Of a stretch of DNA of 64,000 bases, positions 41,870 to 48,817 are shown one piece after another. The DNA is taken from positions 1-64,000 of the forward strand of contig CAYLVM010000001.1 in NCBI GenBank assembly GCA_964387145.1, in the 5' to 3' direction. The DNA is from JAMBLL01 sp964387145 (GTDB taxonomy: Bacteria > Actinomycetota > Acidimicrobiia > Spongiisociales > UBA5794). The position numbers were made by a program, and so were the translations under genes. The notes beneath the pieces were generated by a model, which saw nothing but the letters and a program-made list of their open reading frames with translations, searched no databases and was not told the origin of the DNA. Numbering within the stretch: the stretch's first letter is position 1; each line of letters starts with the position of its first letter.

Positions 41870-42802
41870 GTGAGGACACCGACATACGAGGACATCATCG
41901 CCGCAGCGCGCCGTATCGAACCGTACGTGCACCGCACACCGGTCTTCACGAGCACATACATAGACAATCGCGTCGGTGCGTCTGTGTTCTTGAAAGCCGA
42001 GAACCTCCAGAAGGTTGGAGCGTTCAAGGCGCGTGGCGCAGTGAACGCCGTGCTGAGTCTCTCCGACGCCGATGCTGGCGGGGGCGTCATCACTCACTCG
42101 TCGGGCAATCACGGACAGGCCGTTGCCTACGCGGCAGCCATTCGCGGGGTGCCCGCCACGATCGTGATGCCACGCCACGCTGCGAAGGTCAAGATCGAAG
42201 CAGTGCAAGGGTATGGAGCCGACATCGTCTTCTGTGACCAGGCCGAGCGTGAGACGGTACTAGAGGAACTCAGAACGCGGACCAACTCCACCGTGGTCCA
42301 CCCGTTCGACGATCCAGCGGTGATCGCTGGCCAGGGAACCGCCTCGATGGAGCTGCTCGAGCAGGTCCCGGGTGTCGACGTCATCGTTGCTCCCATCGGT
42401 GGCGGGGGTCTCCTTTCGGGAGCCTCCCTGGTAGGTGCCCACGCAGGCATCGATGTACTGGGGGTCGAGCCAGAACTCGTGGACGACTCCTACAGATCCC
42501 TTCGTGATGGTGTGCAGTATCCGGCTACGGGTGAGCACAGTGTCGGAGACGGGCTCCTCACCGGCATCGGCAGCCTCGCTTTCGGGATGCTGTCGGACGC
42601 CGGCAGACGTATCTTGCTGGTCTCCGACGACGAGATGCTCACCGCGATGCGTCTGGTTGCGGCGAGGATGAAGCTCGTGATCGAACCATCTTCGGCAACG
42701 GTCGTTGCTGCCCTCCTGCGCTACCCCGAAGAGTTCTCGGGACGGCGCGTCGGAGCGATTCTCTCCGGGGGCAACGTCGACCTGAAGGCGCTCAGCGCCT
42801 AG
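41870..42802 (+). CDS. Threonine/serine dehydratase-like PLP enzyme
   Basis: The 310-residue product is a fold-type II PLP enzyme of the threonine ammonia-lyase family. PLP-binding Lys lies in FKARGAVNAVL, the SSGNHGQA motif near residue 73 follows, and the tetraglycine loop is GGGGLLSG. It lacks the C-terminal regulatory domain of biosynthetic IlvA, so it is closer to catabolic threonine dehydratase or serine racemase. GTG at 41870 follows AAGGAG by five bases. Its stop overlaps the convergent lipoprotein gene by four bases. Confidence 0.9.
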   Translation: MRTPTYEDIIAAARRIEPYVHRTPVFTSTYIDNRVGASVFLKAENLQKVGAFKARGAVNAVLSLSDADAGGGVITHSSGNHGQAVAYAAAIRGVPATIVMPRHAAKVKIEAVQGYGADIVFCDQAERETVLEELRTRTNSTVVHPFDDPAVIAGQGTASMELLEQVPGVDVIVAPIGGGGLLSGASLVGAHAGIDVLGVEPELVDDSYRSLRDGVQYPATGEHSVGDGLLTGIGSLAFGMLSDAGRRILLVSDDEMLTAMRLVAARMKLVIEPSSATVVAALLRYPEEFSGRRVGAILSGGNVDLKALSA

Positions 42803-43593
42803 ACGATCGTTGAGAGATCCGTGAGCGCTTTGGCAAAGGCGTTGCGTGCTTCGACGAGGTTGCGTGAGGAACGTACCTCACGTTCCCTGCCATCCATGAG
42901 TTGCTGGTCGGTGTGCTCCGAGGCATCAGTGGTGCGGTAAGCGAACCGGGACTCGGCCCTGGCGTCGAGCGCATCTCTCGTCGAGCGCATCGTCGTGACT
43001 GCGTTGCGTGCAAGATCGGCAGATCGTTGGTCGGGGGCAGCAGCCTCGAGGGCGTAGAGCGAGTCTGCGGCACGTGTCATCCGATCGGTCATCTGCGACC
43101 AGGTCTCTGAACGAGACGTTCCCGCCGTGGCACCCGTTGCGGTTGCGTCGTCGAATCGGGCGTTGCCCCGCCATACGGCGAGGTCCTCGCTCATGGCATC
43201 GTAGAGCCACCGGGCGTCTGCGTACCCCTTGCGGGCATGGTCCTTCCAGGTCGGTCCCGCCACGATCGGTACGGCACTCTTCTTCGAGCCTCGTGTGACG
43301 AAGACGGCGATCAGGATGATGATGCCGAGCCCAACGACGATCAGGAGCCACCACGGAGCCTCCCCTGTTGCCTCATCCTCAGGCACGACGGTCGTGGTCG
43401 GCGCCTCCGTGTCGGGGGGTGCAACGGTCGTGGTAGGTGCTTCGGTGTCGGGCGGTGCGACGGTCGTGGTCGGTGCCACCGTTGTTGGCGACGTGTCGCC
43501 GGGAACGGTCGGTAGGGTGACATCGGGCCCGCCCCCTTGGCACGCGACCAGAACGAAAGAGGCCATCACGGCCATCATGATGATCTTCTTCAT
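42799..43593 (-). CDS. Membrane protein with lipobox-like N-terminus and TTTVAPPDTEAP repeats
   Basis: The 264-residue product has an N-terminal hydrophobic segment ending LVACQ. This is a possible lipobox, so export and lipidation are plausible. A Pro/Thr/Val linker (about 25-75) follows with two near-identical 12-residue repeats. One transmembrane helix is at about 80-102. The remaining part is helical, with a cytoplasm-like GSKKSAV stretch. Having both a lipid anchor and a membrane helix would put the Pro/Thr linker outside and the C-terminal part inside. No enzymatic motif is visible. Confidence 0.75.
   Translation of the reverse strand: MKKIIMMAVMASFVLVACQGGGPDVTLPTVPGDTSPTTVAPTTTVAPPDTEAPTTTVAPPDTEAPTTTVVPEDEATGEAPWWLLIVVGLGIIILIAVFVTRGSKKSAVPIVAGPTWKDHARKGYADARWLYDAMSEDLAVWRGNARFDDATATGATAGTSRSETWSQMTDRMTRAADSLYALEAAAPDQRSADLARNAVTTMRSTRDALDARAESRFAYRTTDASEHTDQQLMDGREREVRSSRNLVEARNAFAKALTDLSTIV
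43391..43480. repeat. In-frame 36-bp tandem repeat in the lipoprotein gene
   Basis: Two adjoining 36-base units, differing at several third positions, encode the duplicated TTTVAPPDTEAP segment; a third partial unit follows. The divergence at silent positions indicates an older duplication than the tatA repeat. Confidence 0.7.
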
Positions 43594-43685
43594 GGGTCCC
43601 CTCTAGTGTGAGCGCTCGGATTCTATACGACTCCCGTCTGGCAGTCCTACACTCATCCCCTACCACAGGCACGGAGGGAACCGAC

Positions 43686-44018
43686 ATGGATTTCTGGAAC
43701 ACCTTCTGGCTCCTCGCCATCTGGATCCCTCTGATGCTCCTGTGGATCTTCGCCCTCGTCGATCTGTTCCGCTCAGACATCTCTGGCATCACAAAGGCCC
43801 TGTGGGCGATAGCGATCGTCCTCCTTCCCGTGCTTGGCGTCATCGTCTACTTCGGGCTGCGTGAGACAGGACAGAACCAGTACGCGGTCACCGAGCCGGG
43901 CCAGACGGGTCCGGATCCTGACACCGCTGATACGATCGCACGCCTCCACGATCTCAACCAACGCGGCATCCTCGACGACATGGAGTACGTCAAGTACAAG
44001 ACGTATCTGGTGCGCTGA
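43686..44018 (+). CDS. PLDc_N- and SHOCT-domain small membrane protein
   Basis: The 110-residue product has two hydrophobic helices (about 5-25 and 36-57) with the PLDc_N pattern (WIFALVDLFRSD, ITKALWAIAIVLLPVLGVIVYF). A linker follows, then a SHOCT-like C-terminus (ADTIARLHDLNQRGILDDMEYVKYK). SHOCT is a short oligomerisation-type domain often fused to membrane stubs. No catalytic phospholipase part is present. GGAGGG lies about ten bases before the ATG. Confidence 0.8.
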   Translation: MDFWNTFWLLAIWIPLMLLWIFALVDLFRSDISGITKALWAIAIVLLPVLGVIVYFGLRETGQNQYAVTEPGQTGPDPDTADTIARLHDLNQRGILDDMEYVKYKTYLVR

Positions 44019-44040
44019 CGGCCGATGGCGGCGAGCGCAG

Positions 44041-45234
44041 CTACATCTGTCCCGGGGACCAGTCGGCGAGCTTGAAGACCTTTGCCGTCGAGACCACGTC
44101 GACGAGCACGTGTTCGGGCATCGACTCGACGGTTGCGTCGACTGCAGTGAGAGTTGATGCTGTTGCAACCGGGCGTCCCTCAGAGAGGTCGCACACCTCC
44201 TGGGCCCGCGCCGAGAGTTCCGCTGTGCCGATCATGCGAGCGAGATCGATGATCGCCTGCTTCGGGAGACCGACGAGAGGACGCAGGATGGGCGTTCGAA
44301 CAGCTTTCGACACAGCGACGAGATGCGGGAGCGTCTGAGAGGAGACCTGACCGAGGGCGTCTCCGGTGACGAGAGCAGGGATGCCGGTCTCCTCGGCGAT
44401 CCTGTCTGCCGCCTTGGCCATCATGACCTTGAGGGTGACCTGGCGCATCCGGGAGTCGACGTGTTCGTAGAGCGCGTCCTTGACAGGTTGGAACTCTACG
44501 AGATGTACCTGTGGATCCATGCCGTGACCCCATGCTCGAGTCAGTTCGCCGGCAACGGCGAGGGCATGATCTGCCTGGGCACAGTTGAGGGAGAAGTGGA
44601 CGAAGTCCACCGAGCACCCGCGAGACATCAGCATCCATGCGGCGACGACCGAGTCGAACCCCCCCGAGATCAAGCACAGAACCCTGTTCTGCGTTCCGAT
44701 CGGTAGGCCGCCTGGACCCACCCGGTGATCGAGCACGATGAACGCCCGATCATCAAGCACGGTGACGTCTACCGTCTCGTCCGGGTTGGTGAGGTCTACC
44801 TTGCCCCCTGCGTCCACGAGGAGCGCGCCGATCCGTCGTGCAAGGTCGATGGATGTCCACGAGTGTGTCCCGCGGCGTTTCACTCTTGCTGCGAACGTCG
44901 TCCCTGAGATCCTGTCGGTTGCCTGTGCGGCAACGAGGGATGCAAGATCATCGAGACCTGTGAATTCTTGTTCTGAGACGAGATCGACAGAACCGACACC
45001 GAATACGGTCAGGGCCGCTTCACGCACCCTGTCGAGCGTCTCGCCCGCCGGCGACAGTGCGTACCTGTGCGTTCCCACCCGCGCGAGTCCTCCTTCATAT
45101 CCTGCCGATGTGACGGCTTGCATGAGGTTCGCTAGGACCATCTTGATGAGTCGTTGCTGGGTCCGTCGTGACTTCAAGAAGACGTCGCCAGAAAGGGTTA
45201 CGTGCAGCGTCGTGTCCGTCGAGGGGTGGAGCAT
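44041..45234 (-). CDS. thiI: ThiI-type sulfurtransferase
   Basis: The 397-residue product has an N-terminal ferredoxin-like/THUMP region and a PP-loop ATPase domain with SGGFDSVVAAWML near residue 200. The segment TGDALGQVSSQTL is typical of ThiI. No C-terminal rhodanese domain is present. ThiI makes 4-thiouridine in tRNA and, in some lineages, supplies sulfur for thiamin; without rhodanese the tRNA role through the PP-loop is the safer assignment. A TATCCT box six bases before the ATG suggests leaderless transcription. Confidence 0.92.
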   Translation of the reverse strand: MLHPSTDTTLHVTLSGDVFLKSRRTQQRLIKMVLANLMQAVTSAGYEGGLARVGTHRYALSPAGETLDRVREAALTVFGVGSVDLVSEQEFTGLDDLASLVAAQATDRISGTTFAARVKRRGTHSWTSIDLARRIGALLVDAGGKVDLTNPDETVDVTVLDDRAFIVLDHRVGPGGLPIGTQNRVLCLISGGFDSVVAAWMLMSRGCSVDFVHFSLNCAQADHALAVAGELTRAWGHGMDPQVHLVEFQPVKDALYEHVDSRMRQVTLKVMMAKAADRIAEETGIPALVTGDALGQVSSQTLPHLVAVSKAVRTPILRPLVGLPKQAIIDLARMIGTAELSARAQEVCDLSEGRPVATASTLTAVDATVESMPEHVLVDVVSTAKVFKLADWSPGQM

Positions 45235-45240
45235 GACTTC

Positions 45241-45246
45241 AGGATA
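45241..45246 (-). promoter_or_regulatory. -10 box of leaderless thiI
   Basis: TATCCT ends six bases before the thiI ATG at 45234 on the minus strand. Confidence 0.45.
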
Positions 45247-45267
45247 GGCGGGGACGGTCGGTGCGGC

Positions 45268-46836
45268 TCACGGAACCGACGGTATGAGTCGGACCGAGGG
45301 GAAGTAGTCGACGACGAGTGAGATGTTCGTCTTGAACTCATTCTCGAGCTCCCTCTCGAGATCGTTGACATCCGGGACCGTACCTTCCCCGGAGAGCACC
45401 ACGCTGATGTCGTCCGTCGCGATAACGACCTTGTTGAGCGTGAGATCCGACGAGTCCTTCAGCCACTCCTCGGTCAACCTCTGTGCGGATGACTGTCTGG
45501 CGGCACTTGCGATGATGCCTTCGGACGTGAACACGAGCGGGAGCATGATGACGAGCGCCCCAACGGTCACGGTCGAGATCACCGTTCGCATCTTCTGGCG
45601 GTTCTCCTTGAACTGTTCGATCGGGACGAGACCAGCGATGACGAACACGACCGATGCTATGAGGATGATCGATACGAGGTTCGTGAGGAAGAGGAGAAAC
45701 GCTCCCCCGGCATCGCCGTACTCCCCGGCCTTGAGGGTCAGACCAACCACACCGAGAGGCGGGACGAGAGCGACGGCGATGGCGACGCCGGTGATCGAGG
45801 AAGACACCCGCCGGTCGACGGTTGCGTAGGCTCCTGCTGCACCGGCGGCGACTGCGATCATCATGTCGACGAGGGTCGGTGACGTTCGCGAGAGGATCTG
45901 TGAGTTGGCCGCAAGTGGTACGAGCTGTGGGTTCCACGCGGTGACGATCCACGCGGTGGCGATGGACACTCCAACACCTCCGGCAATGGTTGCGAACGAC
46001 GTTGCAACACGTTTCGCCCATCCATTGACGATGGCAGCGCTGACCCCCATGATCGGTGTCATCAGTGGGGCGACGAGCATCGCACCGATGACGACAGCGG
46101 TCGAGTCGGCGATGATGCCGAGCGTGGCGATCGCCGTCGAAAGGACAAGAAGGACCCAGAAGCCAACCTGTTTCTGGGTTGCGTCCGGTGGCTCGAAGAA
46201 GAGGTTGTCGACAATGTCGTTGCGCATATCGTCCCCGACGTCACGTTGGTCGAGCCACGCCTTGAGATAGCCACCGACCTCGACCCTGTCTTCGTCGACG
46301 TCGTCTGCGTGCATGATGCCGAAAGACAAGGTCACGGCACCGTAGATGATGGATGCTCCTGCGATGGCGAAGATCAACCCCGCGATGATCGACTCGGGTA
46401 CGACAACGGTGACGAGGCCCACGGCGATGAACAGGAACCCTCGGACGAGGTCGAACGTCCATGTCGCGCTCGACCTTCGACGTCGGATGGCAGCAAAGGC
46501 GACCGTCACGCCGCGCAGAATCGCTACCGATGCGATGAGGAGGGTGATGACGCGGATCGTCTTGTCGGTGACGAGGAACAGCCCAACGCCGGTCACAACG
46601 TAGACGGTGCCGAGTGCGACGCCCAACCATCGCGTTGGTTTGGCTCGTGCAGAAGTGTACAGATCGAGCGATCCGTTGATGATGAGAACACCGGCAACGA
46701 CGATGGCGAGAACCACCCGGGAAGCAGAGGGTGCAAGGAGTGCAATGAGGCCTGCCACGACGAATACCGCTCCACGGAGCGTTATCTGGTTCGCGTAGTC
46801 GCCGATCTCTGCCCGATGATTGCTATCTGGCTGCAC
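45268..46836 (-). CDS. DUF308 (HdeD-like)-DUF389 fusion membrane protein
   Basis: The N-terminal third (about 1-180) has six hydrophobic segments with the alternating short-loop pattern of HdeD/DUF308 proteins. The second part contains the DUF389 core: FWVLLVLSTAIATLGIIADS, VVIGAMLVAPLMTPIMG, SSSITGVAIAVALVPPLGVVG and FLTNLVSIILIASVVF. The final 90 residues are cytosolic or external alpha/beta with VVIATDDISVVLSGEG. DUF389 proteins stand alone in most genomes, so the DUF308 fusion is the notable point. Function of neither domain is proven. GTG start at 46836 has a TATATT box six bases upstream. Confidence 0.85.
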   Translation of the reverse strand: MQPDSNHRAEIGDYANQITLRGAVFVVAGLIALLAPSASRVVLAIVVAGVLIINGSLDLYTSARAKPTRWLGVALGTVYVVTGVGLFLVTDKTIRVITLLIASVAILRGVTVAFAAIRRRRSSATWTFDLVRGFLFIAVGLVTVVVPESIIAGLIFAIAGASIIYGAVTLSFGIMHADDVDEDRVEVGGYLKAWLDQRDVGDDMRNDIVDNLFFEPPDATQKQVGFWVLLVLSTAIATLGIIADSTAVVIGAMLVAPLMTPIMGVSAAIVNGWAKRVATSFATIAGGVGVSIATAWIVTAWNPQLVPLAANSQILSRTSPTLVDMMIAVAAGAAGAYATVDRRVSSSITGVAIAVALVPPLGVVGLTLKAGEYGDAGGAFLLFLTNLVSIILIASVVFVIAGLVPIEQFKENRQKMRTVISTVTVGALVIMLPLVFTSEGIIASAARQSSAQRLTEEWLKDSSDLTLNKVVIATDDISVVLSGEGTVPDVNDLERELENEFKTNISLVVDYFPSVRLIPSVP

Positions 46837-46842
46837 GGTGCG

Positions 46843-46848
46843 AATATA
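46843..46848 (-). promoter_or_regulatory. -10 box of the leaderless DUF308-DUF389 gene
   Basis: TATATT ends six bases before the GTG start on the minus strand, in the 39-base space after tyrS. Confidence 0.45.
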
Positions 46849-46875
46849 GTCGTATCCGTCGCCGTGCCGTGACGA

Positions 46876-48069
46876 TCAGACGAAACGAACGAACCGGCGC
46901 TTCCCTATCTGGACGACATGGCCAGCGAGAGTGTCACGTGCGAACTCCTCATCGGTGACACGTTCCCCGTCGATCTTGACCGCTCCCTGGCTGATGAGTC
47001 GACGTGCTTCGCTGTTGGACGCAGCGAGGCCTGCATCGTGTAACGCCCGTGGCAACCACACGGGATCCTCGTCGGTGAGTGTCGATGTCGGCACATCATC
47101 CGGGACGGACTTCGCCTTGAACAGCGCATCGAAAGCGTTTTCGGCCGCCTCTGCTGTGGATGCATCGTGGAATCGGGTAACGACGGACCGAGCGAGTCTC
47201 CGCTTGGTCTCCCCGGGATGGAGCGACCCATCAGCAAGACCGTCGGTGATGGCGGCAACCTCCTCGGGGATCGCAGCGGCGGCGAGCCGAAACCACTGAG
47301 GCATCAGCTCGTCGGGAATCGACATCGTCTTGCCGAACATCTCGTTGGCATCATCTCTCACCGAGATGTAGTTGCCGAGGGACTGGGACATCTTGTGCGT
47401 GCCGTCGGTACCGACGAGGAGCGGAACTGTGGCCACGGACTGTGGGTGCTGGCCGGCACGTTCCTGGAGGTCTCTGCCCATCAGGAGATTGAGGAGCTGA
47501 TCATTCCCCCCGATCTCAACGTCCGCTTCGATGGCGACGGAGTCGGTGGCCTGAAGAAGGGGGTACATGAACTCGATCAGTGAGATCGGTTGATTGTCCT
47601 TCCAGCGTTTCGAGAAGTCGTCACGATCCATGAGCCTCGAAACGGTCACCTGGGCCGTCATCTCGAGGACGTCTGCCATATCCATGGCGCCCAGCCACTC
47701 TGAGTTACGTCGGATCTCGAGGTTCTCGGGGAGGAGGAGAGACTGGACCGTGGGGAGCAGGGCATCGATGTACGCATCGACCTCTTGCCGAGTCTGGCGT
47801 TTGCGTGTTGCGCTCTTGTCTGTCGGGTCGCCGACCTGGGCCGTGAAGTCACCGAGGATGAGCACCGCAGTGTGGCCCATCTCCTGAAAGCGGCGAAGGA
47901 GATCGAACACCACAGCCCATCCCAGCGTTACGTCGGGGGCGGTCGGGTCGATCCCGAGTTTCACGCGCAGTGGAGTACCGCGTTCGAGCTGGGAGCGCAG
48001 GGCCCCCTCCGGCAGGGTGACGTCGACCGTCCGTGTGATGTATGCGTACTGTTCTTGTGGTGACTTCAT
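46876..48069 (-). CDS. tyrS: Tyrosyl-tRNA synthetase (TyrZ-type)
   Basis: The 397-residue product is a class I synthetase with a C-terminal S4 domain (ARRLISQGAVKIDGERV). The HIGH position reads TLGW (residues 48-51 in DPTAPDVTLGWAV), and the KMSKS position reads KMSQS (226-230 in GTDGTHKMSQSLGN). The rest of the core follows the TyrZ branch (PTAPD..., GDFTAQVGDPTDKSATR, QPISLIEFMYPLLQATDS). Activation of tyrosine is still expected, but both signature motifs are non-canonical. ATG at 48069 overlaps mpg as ATGA. Confidence 0.92.
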   Translation of the reverse strand: MKSPQEQYAYITRTVDVTLPEGALRSQLERGTPLRVKLGIDPTAPDVTLGWAVVFDLLRRFQEMGHTAVLILGDFTAQVGDPTDKSATRKRQTRQEVDAYIDALLPTVQSLLLPENLEIRRNSEWLGAMDMADVLEMTAQVTVSRLMDRDDFSKRWKDNQPISLIEFMYPLLQATDSVAIEADVEIGGNDQLLNLLMGRDLQERAGQHPQSVATVPLLVGTDGTHKMSQSLGNYISVRDDANEMFGKTMSIPDELMPQWFRLAAAAIPEEVAAITDGLADGSLHPGETKRRLARSVVTRFHDASTAEAAENAFDALFKAKSVPDDVPTSTLTDEDPVWLPRALHDAGLAASNSEARRLISQGAVKIDGERVTDEEFARDTLAGHVVQIGKRRFVRFV

Positions 48070-48802
48070 CGTGGAACGAGGGTACACCTGGTGTGGGTGA
48101 CGTCGGGGGCGGCTGTGTCCGCCTGGACGAAGCGCCAGGGTCGTTCGACTGCCTTCGAGATTCCGATCCGCGGCGTGGCGCGCACCGGGTGGATACTGGG
48201 CGGAGGTGTGAGCGAGATACGGCCATCATCCAGGCTGATGCCGTCGTGTGTCAGCGTCAATCCGAGTGCCTGAGCGAGCTTGCCGGGTCCATCTGTCAGG
48301 TGGTCCCCCCTCCCCCGCCGTTGTTTCATCACGGTGTGGCCCTCGACGGGTTCGCCCGCTCGCAGCAGCACCGCTGCGGGTTCACCCTCTGGCCCCGTCA
48401 CGATGTTGACGAGCTGGTGGATGCCGTAGCTCAGATACACATAGAGGTNNNNNNNNNNNNNNNNNNNNNNNNNNNNNNNNNNNNNNNNNNNNNNNNNNNN
48501 NNNNNNNNNNNNNNNNNNNNNNNNNNNNNNNNNNNNNNNNNNNNNNNNCCCGTCACGATGTTGACGAGCTGGTGGATGCCGTAGCTCAGATACACATAGA
48601 GGTGGCCCGCAGCGAGGAACATCGAGCGGTTCCTCTCCGTCGGGCCACCGTAAGCATGAGAGGCCGGATCATCGCTGCCCCCATAGGCTTCGACCTCGAT
48701 CAGGCGGACGGATGTCGACACTCCGCGGATCCTCGTCGTGAGAAGACATCCGATGAGCCGGGGTGCGACGTCGAGAGCGGTCCCTGCGACGAGATCGTCC
48801 AT
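48066..48802 (-). CDS. 3-methyladenine DNA glycosylase (Mpg/AAG), split by assembly gap
   Basis: The enzyme excises alkylated purines in base-excision repair. The N-terminal piece (EVEAYGGSDDPASHAYGGPTERN, LYVYLSYGIHQLVNIVT) and the C-terminal piece beginning at the same LSYGIHQLVNIVT are family-typical. They are separated only by the N gap and a duplicated 55-base flank. Removing 48394-48548 joins them in one frame of 582 bases, a 193-residue protein of normal AAG length. As deposited, 737 bases are not a multiple of three. The gene is therefore intact in the organism. Confidence 0.93.
48394..48448. repeat. 55-bp sequence repeated exactly on both sides of the gap
   Basis: Bases 48394-48448 recur without change at 48549-48603. 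An exact 55-base end overlap is the signature of two contigs that share one k-mer (k = 55) and were scaffolded with N instead of merged. Confidence 0.9.
48449..48548. other. 100-N scaffold gap (spurious)
   Basis: Exactly 100 undetermined bases. Because the flanking 55 bases are duplicated and the mpg frame closes when one copy and the Ns are removed, no sequence is missing here. Confidence 0.9.
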
Positions 48803-48817
48803 ATCGGGCCCCTCGGG

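Noticed and set aside
48394..48603. 55-bp direct repeat as a possible target-site duplication or genuine tandem repeat
   Set aside because: Exactly 100 Ns between copies and restoration of the mpg frame point to scaffolding.
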